Source: Porodaedalea pini (Eukaryota; Basidiomycota; Agaricomycetes; Hymenochaetales; Hymenochaetaceae). From it: a stretch of 64,000 nucleotides of DNA. The DNA lies in contig NBAY01000018.1 of assembly GCA_002794775.1 (NCBI GenBank), positions 124,001 to 188,000 of the forward strand. Reading direction: 5' to 3'. This document shows positions 46,530-56,713 of this stretch, in pieces. The first letter of the stretch is position 1, and each line of letters starts with the position of its first letter. The notes below the pieces were generated by a model. That model saw only the letters and a program-made list of their open reading frames with translations. It searched no databases and was not told the DNA's origin. The translations under genes were made by a program, and so were the position numbers.

Positions 46530-48660
46530 TACAGCTTAGTAGACGGTAACCTATCAAGGTACCGAATGTAATCTGGAGTAAGCTGATCAAGGCTGGTGAC
46601 TCCGAGTAGCCGCATCCTAGTATCAATTTCTTCGCGCATGACTACCTGTTTATCAACAGCGGGAAGTTCTTGGATGTGAAGGATGCTTACTCTGTACGAC
46701 TCGCCGGAAGCCTGGCTCGCCCCACACACCATTGGCATAAAGAAAGGCTCTGCCTAAACCAACGCCGCGAGCACCGAGACAGAGCTTTCAGCACATCGGT
46801 TCCGCGTGTGTCCCCGCCATCTATATAGACCTCCTTGTTTTTGGTGATATCAGGCCGTTGCTGATGCAACTCGTAAAGAACAGTCATCGGGGCAGGTGCA
46901 CTGAGAGACGGATAAAGTCTTAGGGAGAAGAGAAGCAGCATTAGCGAAGCCCGCTCACAAATCAAGACTCCTTCCGCCGTGATTTGAAGTTATGATGCTT
47001 TGCATGCCATAATCAAATGCTTTCTCTACATCCTCGGAGAATATGTGAATAACCTGAGATATAGCGACCGAAAGTTGGCCTACCTCAACACACTGAATGC
47101 TTTTTATGACGAGAGGTGGTTTCGTCAGGCTTCGTATCCAAGGAATGTCTTCCCCTAATCAAAAGCTGAATCATAAGAAAATAGCCCTGTGTATGTAAAT
47201 GGCGAGATGCGTACAATTGACATCTGGATTCTGATAGCCACCTATAGCCTGCGATGGACATGAGTTTGGTTGCTCGTGTATATGTTTCATCAAATTTCTT
47301 ACGTGCGCAATACCAAGGCCAGTGTTTTTATTCGCTTTATCATTCGCGAGCCCCTGTACAAAGAAGAAACTAGATGTCAATTCAAGCGTGTCATTCTTTA
47401 GTGTGTTGACCTATGGTAAAATTCCCTTTGGCCCGTTGATCAAACTCACGCTTGCCAAGGCACACAGAATCAACTGTAAGAAGAATAGCTTTGAAGCCTT
47501 CTCTCTCGACGCACTTGATGAGGACTTCCAATGCTGCACGGTCCTTGTTCAAGTATATGTACAATTTAAGTGCATATAAACTTGAATGTACTCGGATGTT
47601 GAGTGAACGCTAGCTGACAGGTGTACCTGTAAGGATAGAGGCTGTTCGGCTGGATCCCGAGCAGAAATGACCTCGTCGATGGAACAACTCACGTTGATTG
47701 ACATCTAAGCCATCAGTAAAATACGATCCCCTTAACGAGAATGTCTTGTTGGACGACGTACTCCCATGACAATTTGCTCCGAAGCGGCCGCACGGACGAG
47801 GTTTATCTCCCCGTCCGGATGACCTAGGCGAGCGAGGGTGGCAGGAGCATATGAAAATTGGCAACGAGCGTGGTTGGCCGACGACAGATGCTGTGGTAGA
47901 GACCTGAGAGACTTTAGTCATGCTGAAGTTATCTCCGTCAGATAGAAGCTTGGATGGGAATAGATTGAGACGTGCACTCTAGGCTTAAACCAGAATCGTT
48001 TGAATGCAGCGGAGTTTCCTTCGAATGCTACAAACAGTACTAGTACGTGTAGGTTATAAACAGAAGTACACAGTCGATGTAAGGGCAAGTATCAACATAC
48101 ATCGCATCTTTCCCAGAATTCTTGAGAAGAATAGCAGTACCGCCCGGATGCGCGTCAATCATAATGATACTCGTAGCGTCGTAGACTTGTCCGTCTATTA
48201 CCACCCAACAGCTTTCGCGCGTTTTTTTTCCCCTGGACTTCGGAGAACGGGATCTGCTTCGCAGCATTTGGACTGTGCTTTGACGAGCCATCGCGCAGAT
48301 AATCAAGCCTCGCAGGATTGGTCGCGTTTGATGAGAGGTCATACAAATGCGAAAGCACCGCGACTCGCCATCCCCAGTATGATACCAGTAGACGCTGCAG
48401 TAATCGCGAGTAAAACCCGTGCGCGTTCAGACGAGTTTGAATTCCATCAGGGATCTGGCGTTGCTTTTATACCTGCGAAGACTAGTCGATGTGCAAAGTG
48501 CACGGGACGCCAACCGAGAAATGAATAGCATAAAAAGCTCAGAACCCAAGACACCTGACTCTACGCAAGAATGGTCAGGATAGAAAAGATGTAGACCACA
48601 ATAACTTTGCAGAAATTGATACTGAGGTTGAGCGCTGTTCTGACGTAAAATATTCATCGG
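46530..48660 (-). pseudogene. Decayed flavocytochrome b2-type FMN dehydrogenase (L-lactate dehydrogenase family)
   Basis: The remains follow the family's order. A presequence-like region (SRLASRALCTSTSLRRYKS), an inner-membrane segment ([17 protein letters not shown]) and [10 protein letters not shown] come first. A cytochrome b5 domain ([34 protein letters not shown]) and FMN-domain pieces follow: FKRFWFKPRV, VVGQPRSLPIFI, APATLARLGHPDGEINLVRA, SINVSCSIDEVISARDP, KDRAALEVLIKCVEREGFKA, GKREFDQRAKG, EDIPWIRSLTKPPLVIKSIQ, QSIITSNHGGRSLDL (active-site His), YIDGGDTRGTDVLKAL, GVGLGRAFLYANGVWGEPGF, MREEIDTRMRLLGVTSLDQL. Lesions: an A8 run (48222-48229) shifts frame before the b5 domain, a one-base shift lies near 47850, another shift near 46780, and about 70 codons between the b5 domain and FKRFW are missing. 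Sequencing error could explain one lesion but not all. Confidence 0.82.
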
Positions 48661-48791
48661 TTATCGGCGGTTTTCACCCAGGTAAATAGAATCAGGATAG
48701 ACGAGTTTACATCGTCCCATAGGACATTAAAGGATACATTTCAAAGAAACTGCATTCACTGCTTATACAAGTCAAGCGACCTGCAGTTCAT

Positions 48792-50697
48792 CTATACCAA
48801 GTATCTAAAGCCCTTAACCGTTTGGCCCTTCTCCTCTTCCTCCTCATCCAGCTTCTTGTTAAGCCGAAGCAGATGCACGCGGAAAACGAAGCACATCACT
48901 ATGCACAGCCCACTCGTGGCAATGCAGATGGCGTATGAATTGCGGTAGGTCATGCCCCATTTCGTGGGCCAAATGTACGAGCCCGCGATGTTACCGAGCT
49001 GCGACAACGCGTTGATGAACGCGATAGCGACGGCGCGCTTGGCCGGTGGACGCGGCATAGAGTTGCTCATCCAGGCATAGAAGACGACGAATCCGCAATA
49101 TGATGAGGCCATTAGGAAGCTGTGTGCCGCAATTAGCAAAAGTCGCAACGGCAGCGATAGGGAACGTACAGGGAGATATATCGAGCGGCCGTGTTCATCG
49201 TTGAGATGGCTATGACGAAGCCAATGATACCAGCAAGCAACGAGCAGACAATATGCCAGAAACGTTCGCCAGTTGCGTCAGAATGTCTGAGTATTTCCAG
49301 TCAACGTTATCCTTCACTTTCTGAATAGCAGAGAACTCACCTAGTCACTATAAAAGCACAAATCGTGGCGAAGACCCATGGAGGTGCACAAAGCAACAAA
49401 GTAACGGTGTTATTGAAGCCCAAGGTCTTGCTGAGCGTCGGGAAGAAAGCATTGAAGCTGAGGGAGATGACCATGGATGAGAGCGCAATCGCTAGCCACC
49501 AAACTTTCCAGTCCGTAAGCGCCATGACGAGACCCTCGCCATGTGAGATTGCGCTAGCCTCATCTTTGTCGCTGACGCCGACGTCCTCTTCTAGACGTTT
49601 CTCTGCAAGACGACGCTCGAGCGGCGATAACCACTTTGACGTCGCGGGGAAGTCTGGAAGGATGAAGATGGAGACAGCAGCAAAGAAAATAGTCAGTGCG
49701 CCCTCAATGTAGAACAGCCATCTGTACAGAAAAAAAATTAGTGGCTTGTCTAGCACAATGGTTTTAGAGCCTCACCTCCATGCGGCGTGTCCCAATACAC
49801 CATCCATGCCATCCAAAATACCAGAGGCGATGAGGGATCCGAAACCATTAGAAAGAAGAGAACCGCAGTAGAGTAACGCAGTTCTCAACCCGAGCTCGTT
49901 GCGTCGATACCATTTGGAGAGTAGAAAGAGGGCGCCCGGGAAGAATGCAGCCTCGACAAAGCCAAGGAAGAATCTAGTCAACAGAGCGCCGACGAAGCTG
50001 GACACAAACGGGTTGGGCGAGGAGTAAAAGGTGACACTTGTTGGTCAACGTACTTTGTTGTTACCCCAGTCAAAACGGATAATGTTCCCCAAATCATCAT
50101 GCATATCGGAAGATACAGCGATGGCTTTCCGATGTAGTTAAGGAACATGTTCCTAAAGAGAGTTAGAATCGGATGCTAGGGATGGAAAAAGAGAGACTTA
50201 CGATGGAACTTGCATAATGATGTATCCGACGTAGCTGCATTCATATTTAAGCAAGTGACCTAGCTTCGTTCCACTGCGAGGAAGGCTACTCACAGGATCG
50301 AGAGCAGTGTATTAAACTGTTCCCCTACAAGGTGAAGATCTTCTTCGAAACCTCTCAGCCTTGCCGCGCTGTGTACATTCGGTTGTCAGAAGTCATGAAT
50401 AATGTTCAGTTGAAAACATACGCGGCATTATTCCTGTCGATCTATATCCCTTACAAGTTCAGCGAGTCGGTTAAGTGTCAAATCAGAATGGCTACTCACG
50501 TAGTTAAGAATATATATAATGATTAGGATGCACATCCGCATATCCAATTTCCGGACGAGCTTTCGTTCCATGCGCTTCCTTGCTTCGGTACCGCCAAACT
50601 CTGCGTCGGGATCATCACTGTCGGGCTGGTGATCGAGGCGATCGCCCTCGATGTCTTCAAGGGTCTTCCCGTCGTGTCCAATGAGCTCGACCGACAT
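48792..50697 (-). CDS. MFS permease, Dal5-like anion:cation symporter family
   Basis: The ATG at 50697 gives MSVELIGHDGKTLEDIEGD; a longer in-frame extension upstream is less likely. After a charged region with RKLVRKLDMRMCILIIIYIL come twelve membrane segments: LLSILYVGYIIMQVPSNMFL, PSLYLPICMMIWGTLSVLTG, LLTRFFLGFVEAAFFPGALF (family motif) and LSKWYRRNELGLRTALLYCG. Next are IEGALTIFFAAVSIFILPDF, a central loop with LSPLERRLAEKRLEED, VWWLAIALSSMVISLSFNAF, TVTLLLCAPPWVFATICAFI, GIIGFVIAISTMNTAARYIS, AFINALSQLGNIAGSYIWPT and SGLCIVMCFVFRVHLL. The family imports organic anions such as allantoate, nicotinate or pantothenate; the substrate here is unknown. Seven or more exons, complete. Confidence 0.88.
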
Positions 50698-51471
50698 GAT
50701 CGTAGAGGGATAAAGGGATATCCAGAGCTCACCTCTGGGGATGTTCCATCGTTTATAAGCCTGTAGTCGGAAAAATGGCGGACCTTTGAGATTGTGCCCG
50801 TCCTCATGATCATCCCCGGAGCTCGTCCCTTTTTCCCCGACTTCCCCAGACAGAACCCGGAGAGGATTGTTCAGGAAATGGAGAGAGCCTCTTAGATGTG
50901 GAGGCGGTTGACTAGTTGAGGGGAAACCATTCAACTGAACCTGTGTAGTTATTTCTAGCGGCAGGCGATCAAGCGGCTACTTCGAATGCGGATATTCTCC
51001 AGGAGAGTACGAATGGTGACTTCTAGAGAAGGGAAAATTACACCGATTTTGGAGCTTAAGTGCGTGATTTAACCTGCTCTGACAAAATCGGCTTTTCAGT
51101 CTCGACATGAGAGCAACTTATTAGATGATGAACGTCGGACTCTTGGCGTGGCATTTGTCCGTGGATTTTTTTCATCCGTACGGCGGATGCCGGATTATCC
51201 GTGGCTACCGGTACCGTACTAGGTTCGAACCCGGCTCTGGCGAGATATTAATCATTTTTAGCCTGTACAGTAGAGTCGAGGTTGTTTTTCACATGTGTAA
51301 GCGTGAGACAAGTCTTCCCCAAGTAGCCAAGGACAACTTCCGTCGTAACTCTCGTAAGTTGCATGAGTCCGCTTGTTTGGAGTTGTTAGGCCACAAGACG
51401 CGTCGTCGATTAACCGCGTGTCACAAGTGAACAGAACTCGGAAGAGCATCCGTTCAAGTTCGCGTCTGACA
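50698..51471. promoter_or_regulatory. Divergent promoter region, permease / NSP1
   Basis: This 774-base region separates the permease start from the NSP1 start. Around 51150-51220 there is a cluster of short inverted repeats built on GGAT/ATCC and CCGG. A TTCGAACCC stretch near 51223 resembles a tRNA T-loop, but the flanking stem does not pair. Confidence 0.45.
51150..51220. repeat. Cluster of short inverted repeats
   Basis: Several small hairpins overlap: GGAT...ATCC around a T7 run, CGGATGCCGGATTATCCG, and the perfect palindrome CGGTACCG. No protein is known to bind them here. Confidence 0.5.
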
Positions 51472-53799
51472 ATGTCTGAACCTCTCAAAGGTGGATTCGC
51501 TTCGTTCACGGGCGCCAGCTCTTTCAAGCCGCCTGGGACTACTGGCACGACGCCATCGACCGGTCTCTTTGGTAATACAGCTCCAGCTGCGAACAACAGT
51601 ACCAGTGCCCCGAGCACGGGTACTCCGAGCGCGTTCGGCGGCAGCGGCAGCAGCAATTTGTTCGGGAACCTTGGAGGCATGAGTTTAGTTCACCTCTCCT
51701 ATTCAGTCCGTATTGACGCGCTTCCCTGCAGCAAGACCCCCTGCAACAGGATCATTGTTCGGTGGGGGCGCAGCAGGAGCAGCTTCGACGTCGGCACCTT
51801 CAGTAGGTAGTGGAAGCAATCTGTTCAGTGGGTTTGGAACAGCATCTGGGAAGTCATCACCTGCACCGAACACGTCCGCTGCTCCTGCTGCAGCCACGAC
51901 ACCGGCCTTTGGCGGGGGGCTGTTTGGAGCGAAACCCGCAGAGCAGTCGACGAACGCTGGCGCACCTGGCGCGTCAGCAACGCCGAATCCCGCTGGAGGC
52001 CGTTAGTTTCCTGCAATTTATTGTCTTCTTAAACCCGTCGATTAACTCTGTTCTGCACTCTACGCAGTGTTCGGCGGTTTTGGAGGAAACACAGCAGGTG
52101 CGTGTCAGTCTGAAGCAGTAACAGCACACACTAATGAATAGTACATTGTATTCTAGCTTCCCAACCTGCATCTACAGCGACATCATCTGCGCCAAATTTC
52201 TTTGCAAAGCCTGCTGAGACGAACACTTCGACGCCTGCTCCTGCTCCTGCTCCTGCTCCTGCTTCGGCTGCCCCTGCCAGTGGCTCCCTCTTTGGAAACA
52301 ATTTATTTGGCAAGAAGCCAGACGCGCCAACGACCCCGAATACAGCTCCAGCTTCAACTACCCCTGCCGCTTCATCTCTGTTTGGCGGTCTCGGGGCTAA
52401 AAAGGACGATGGTGCAGAGAAGGACAAAGAAAAGCCCGGTACACCTGCTCCACCAGCCAGTAATTAATTGCTCGTTACTTCTCGGCAAACACGCTACTAA
52501 ATTTACGTTACTAGCTGGAGGTTTATTTGGACAAGCTGCTGGTAAAGATGCACCAGCAGGTAATGTTAAGAACTTATGCGCGTTGAGCAAAGTTAATGAG
52601 CATTCTCAGCGACATCGGGATCAGCATTTAACTTGTTTGGCCAGAAGCCCGCAGAGAAAAAGGATACACCGGCAGGTACGTTCCTTACTGGCAGCTTTTG
52701 TCCTTATTATAACTCAGCGCGCTTCTAATTATACTAAAAAGAGGGCGAAAAGAAAGATGGTACAGGTAAAGTAATTTATTGAAAATAGTTGAGTGAGAAC
52801 ATAGATCCACAGTTCTTCTACTCTGAATATAGCTGCACCGGCCCCTTCTGTCTTGGGTGCGACTACCTTAGGTATGTTATGATCTCTTACTTTGGTGCTT
52901 CCTTTCGCTTACAATGCATGAAGGGAAGCCACCTGTGTCTAGCACCCCGACGCCTGCAGGAATTTCTGTTCCTCCTCCATCCATGTTACGAGGGAAAACA
53001 ATCGAAGAAATTGTAAACAAATGGGCATCTGAACTCGAAACGCATGTGCGCGAGTTCAACCGCCTTGCCGGAGAGGTTGCTGTATGGGACCGGGCGCTGA
53101 TTGACAACGGAAACACGGTAAGGACTTGGAGGTGATCAGTTATTTCCACTTATTGATGCCTCCGAAAGATCGCGGCTCTATTCCAGCACGTTTTGATGGC
53201 TGAACGAGAGCAGTCTGACATAGAGCAGTCGCTAAAACATGTTGAAGACCAACAAAAGGAGTTAGCTTCCACATTAGAAGTATACGAAAAGGCGGCGGGC
53301 GAGATATTCGATGGGCAGGGTGGCGGATTACGTGCACTTGATGTGGGTCCTGCCGATGCGGAACGTGACAAGCAGTGAGTGTAGTATGATCATGACTGAG
53401 AGTTACACCCCCTAACGTCATGTTTGCAGCTATACGCTTGCTGCTGACCTCAATGCAAACTTGGATGACCTCTCGCGTTCGCTCATGCAAATGATTGACT
53501 CTGTTAACACGCTTTCGGAATCGTCTGAGGATGCTGCTGGGGGCGATGGCGATGGCGGAAAGACGAAAGGTGACGCGCCGCTCGAACAAATTGCGCAGAT
53601 CCTGAGCAGCCACCTCGAGAGTCTGCAGTGGATAGACGGCGCTGTAAGGGAGGTAGACAGCAAAGTTTCTGACGTTGAGCGACTTGTGCGCGACGCTTCT
53701 TCGAGTGGATCGAGAAACGGTAGTAGCACGAACTCTCTATCGGGCTCGATTGGTGGGCCGAATGGGATGACAAGGTCTCGAGGGTTCGGTCTCAGATGA
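51472..53799 (+). CDS. NSP1: FG-repeat nucleoporin NSP1 (Nup62 family)
   Basis: NSP1/Nup62 lines the central channel of the nuclear pore and binds transport receptors. The N-terminal half, over many small exons, is a low-complexity FG region: KGGFASFTGASSFKPPG, GLFGN, NLFGN, SLFGGG, GGGLFGAKP, LFGGLG. Repeated Pro-Ala (a TGCTCC hexamer run) and charged KK-D inserts lie further on. The C-terminal coiled-coil domain reads LRGKTIEEIVNKWASELETH, REFNRLAGEVAVWDRALIDN, MAEREQSDIEQSLKHVEDQQ, LASTLEVYEKAAGEIFDG, HYTLAADLNANLDDLSRSLM and QILSSHLESLQWIDGAVREV. This is the Nsp1_C signature. The end is GMTRSRGFGLR. Exon boundaries in the FG part are approximate because the sequence is repetitive. Confidence 0.9.
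52233..52263 (+). repeat. TGCTCC hexanucleotide run in the NSP1 FG region
   Basis: About five tandem TGCTCC units encode a Pro-Ala alternation in the disordered part of NSP1. Length variation between strains is likely. Confidence 0.75.
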
Positions 53800-54118
53800 C
53801 TGTGTTTTAGTGTATTGGATTTGTGATTATGGATTATTTTTTTGTTTCTCTCGCTTCCTCGACGTTCGCCCGGACTGTTTGTAGGACCGGTACAGTGCAT
53901 AATTCCAACGGTCAATAACGGTCCAAGATAGGAATTTCAATTCACTACATGCGTAGGGACGGTCTTAGAGAGACGTATAAAAATCAAGCGACCCCACGAT
54001 TCTTATGCTTACACTCCTTCACCTTTGGATCATTATATATATTGACGGACATTATTCAATGACTACGTCCTTTCTCAATGATTTGACGATTTAACAATTT
54101 TATGGTACAAGAGTATCG
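53800..54118. other. Convergent intergenic region, 3' UTRs
   Basis: This 319-base AT-rich spacer lies between the stops of NSP1 and the minus-strand MFS gene. No RNA gene or repeat was noticed. Confidence 0.5.
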
Positions 54119-56267
54119 CTACGGATTACGTTTTTCCAATGATCCGTCTCTTACTTCGAAGGTTGCCCACGTCCCGAGAAGCGAAATCGCACACACAACT
54201 ACCCAGACAAAATTTCCGTCAAGAAGGTTTCGCTCTTCAGAAAGAGAAAACAGCGAGTTGGTGAAGAAATTTTACACAGGTTCAAGAAATATTCATTAGC
54301 ATGTCAAGCGCTGATAGTTTTGTTCGTGAACTCGCCTGACAAAGCTGGGAGCAACAGAACGCGCAAAGCAGTTGACGAACTGCGAAAGAGCAAAGACCTT
54401 CCCTAGGACCGCCGTGGAAGAGAGAGCATTTTTTGTCAATATCAGATTCAGCCTGACGCGTATACACAATGTGTGGAAGGTCATCAGTGAATGATACTGG
54501 GAGCAAACGAAACACTCACGGAAACGACATGGCCGCCAGACGGCTGAGTGTCAGTAATATACCTATTACACACCACACAGCCAAACCTGCTGGGTGTGAA
54601 GAGTATTTTTCCTCAGTGACGTAGGCTGAAACCCCATGCCACGGTGACGTATGTCTCGCTATTACATTGAGCACTGGGAACATTAGGAAGACCAAAGGCC
54701 ACAAGGACATGAAAAACTTATAAAGAGTGATTGTTCCGTATCGACGTTGTAGCTCAGGTAATATGATTGTTTGTATCACGGCACCTGCTAATCCACTGTA
54801 TGCAATAGCAAGACCAATTTCTTCTGGCTATAAGTAATGAGTCGGATCAGAAGGATAATGCACGATTTAAATGAAATCTTACGTCTCGGGAAAGACCGCC
54901 GGACAGCACTGGCGTATAAGCGAAGAGACTAAAAACTACCGTCACGGATGTATTCAAAACTGAAAGCAGGAAGAAAGGTGCCAGGACTGAAAGCATAAGG
55001 GAGTCCTTGCGATACTCCATGTGGTGCTTTGATCGGACTGAATATGCAATGCAGTAGCTGATCTAGTTTGAGAGGGCTCTCTGTGAAGCGTCTGGTAGAT
55101 GCGACACATAAATGTATTTATCCTTTCACCCAGCAAGAATTGATATCTAAGATGATCATTGACTTACTTCTTTGAAAAACACAGCACCACAGCATGCTGC
55201 AATAAGCGCAACCATGGCAGATATTATGCATGGCAACAGGAATGGGAACCTTTGGAACAGAACAATTACTCCGAGTGATTCGGGAAAAGTGACGGTAGGA
55301 TTCGCGAATGTACCTCTAAACAGCATTTCAGGAATCACCGCTTCAATGTTCAGAAAAGCGAAGATCAATTTACCCTATGGAAGGTCCAGCTATTTGAGCT
55401 ATGTTAAATGCGACTCCAAACATGGTATAAACCCGTGCTTGGTTCGTTTCATCTGTGATGTCACCTACAGCACTCAGAAGCACTGCAGTGTTTCCTGAGA
55501 AAGCGCCTGCGAGACATCGTGTGACAAGGGCCCAAATGAATGATTTAGATAGGCCAAATAACACTGTTGAGAGCACAGCACCAGTAAAGACAATTAGGAG
55601 AACTGGCTTCCGCCCCACTTGATCTAGAATGGTTCAAGACGGTCAGCAAGCACTTAATTTGGATCCTATGACAACTAGAAGCTGGACGGAAATTTTACCT
55701 GAAAGACTACCCCATCTCATGACTGTTAGGAGCTCTGCGATCGCGAATACGCTCTCCTGGCACCAATTATAGGAGTCAGTTTATCTGACCTGAAAGGACG
55801 CATGTCAAGACTGACTGACCGTGACGCCGGAGTAGTAACCTGCCTGCAATGGGTCGTCTACAGCTCCAATGTCCTCCATCATCTTTCAGATAAAAGGCCA
55901 TGCAATCAGCTACAGCCTTCACTTTTTTTGCGAACAAATACTCACCTCGTTTATATACTGCATCGTAAGTCATGAGGAAAAGGAAGATGGGACAGAATCT
56001 CATTAACTCTGGAAGCCAAGAAACTTCAATGCTCACCGGAAACACTTGAGAGTATGCTATTGGCTCGGCGAGACGCATGACGAAAATAACAAGGAGCTGC
56101 TTCATGGGCAAGGGTGTCGGGATCTTGGCAGGATTTTCATGCTGCTTCACTTTAGAATCGTCTGAAGTATCCTTATCCGCAGCAGCAGCAGATCCGTACG
56201 ACCCACGTGTCTCTTCTCGGCGAAGTAAATATGCATGCTCGCCTCGCGTCTTGTCAAGTGAGCTCAT
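54119..56267 (-). CDS. MFS transporter, DHA1/ZIFL type
   Basis: The start gives MSSLDKTRGEHAYLLRREET. The exons then read PLPMKQLLVIFVMRLAEPIA, FP+YINE+MMEDIGAVDDPLQAGYYSG, ESVFAIAELLTVMRWGSLSD, QVGRKPVLLIVFTGAVLSTV, FGLSKSFIWALVTRCLAGAF and SGNTAVLLSAVGDITDETNQ. Later ones are FNIAQIAGPSIGG joined to TFANP, FPFLLPCIISAMVALIAACC, FFLLSVLNTSVTVVFSLFAY, IGLAIAYSGLAGAVIQTIIL, LTKNALSSTAVLGKVFALSQ and CFARSVAPSFV. A last exon carries LDGNFVWVVVCAISLLGTWA. The DxxGRKP loop motif is present. The family exports drugs, zinc-linked or other small molecules. Two joins are unclear. Near 55066 the exon can start at either of two AGs in different frames. No strong donor links APSFV to the last exon. The gene may be intact or lightly damaged. 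Confidence 0.78.
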
Positions 56268-56713
56268 ATGAGCTTTTCCGAGTCCCTAAGCTAGCAGAGA
56301 ACGACCATAGTGAGTACATTTTGGGTGCGCAACAGAAGAGTTTTGAGAGCAATTTTGCGCTTGATGATAGCACGGAGGTGTCATATATTAACTTGCATAG
56401 CAAAGCGGATGTGATGAGCGCTGGAGGCCTTCTAGCAAACTTGATGAGAAGTATGCAAAGGCAGAGCCAAGTAAGTCTACTTGGAGTTTACTCAACCAGG
56501 CAGTCTGAGAATTATCATCTATCGCTGCCGAAAATGGGCTATTGGCTCGGGATTGTCGGACTTCAGGTCGCAATGAGTTGAGTACGGTCTTGAGTAATAT
56601 CTATTGGAAAAACAATTGTAAATACAACTTTACGCGCACCGGGAAATGCCGCCTCTCCGAGTCTACGTCTAATTTTGCGGCACCTGTGTTTCTTAAGCAT
56701 GGATCTCCTACGT
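56268..56713. promoter_or_regulatory. Divergent promoter region, MFS / ankyrin-FYVE-RING
   Basis: This 446-base region separates divergent starts. A plus-strand open frame crosses it but has no family resemblance. No TATA box or repeat stood out. Confidence 0.45.

Noticed and set aside
51205..51245. tRNA-like TTCGAACCC stretch
   Set aside because: The T-loop-like bases are present, but the flanking five-base stem does not pair and no A-box or acceptor stem lies at the right distance.
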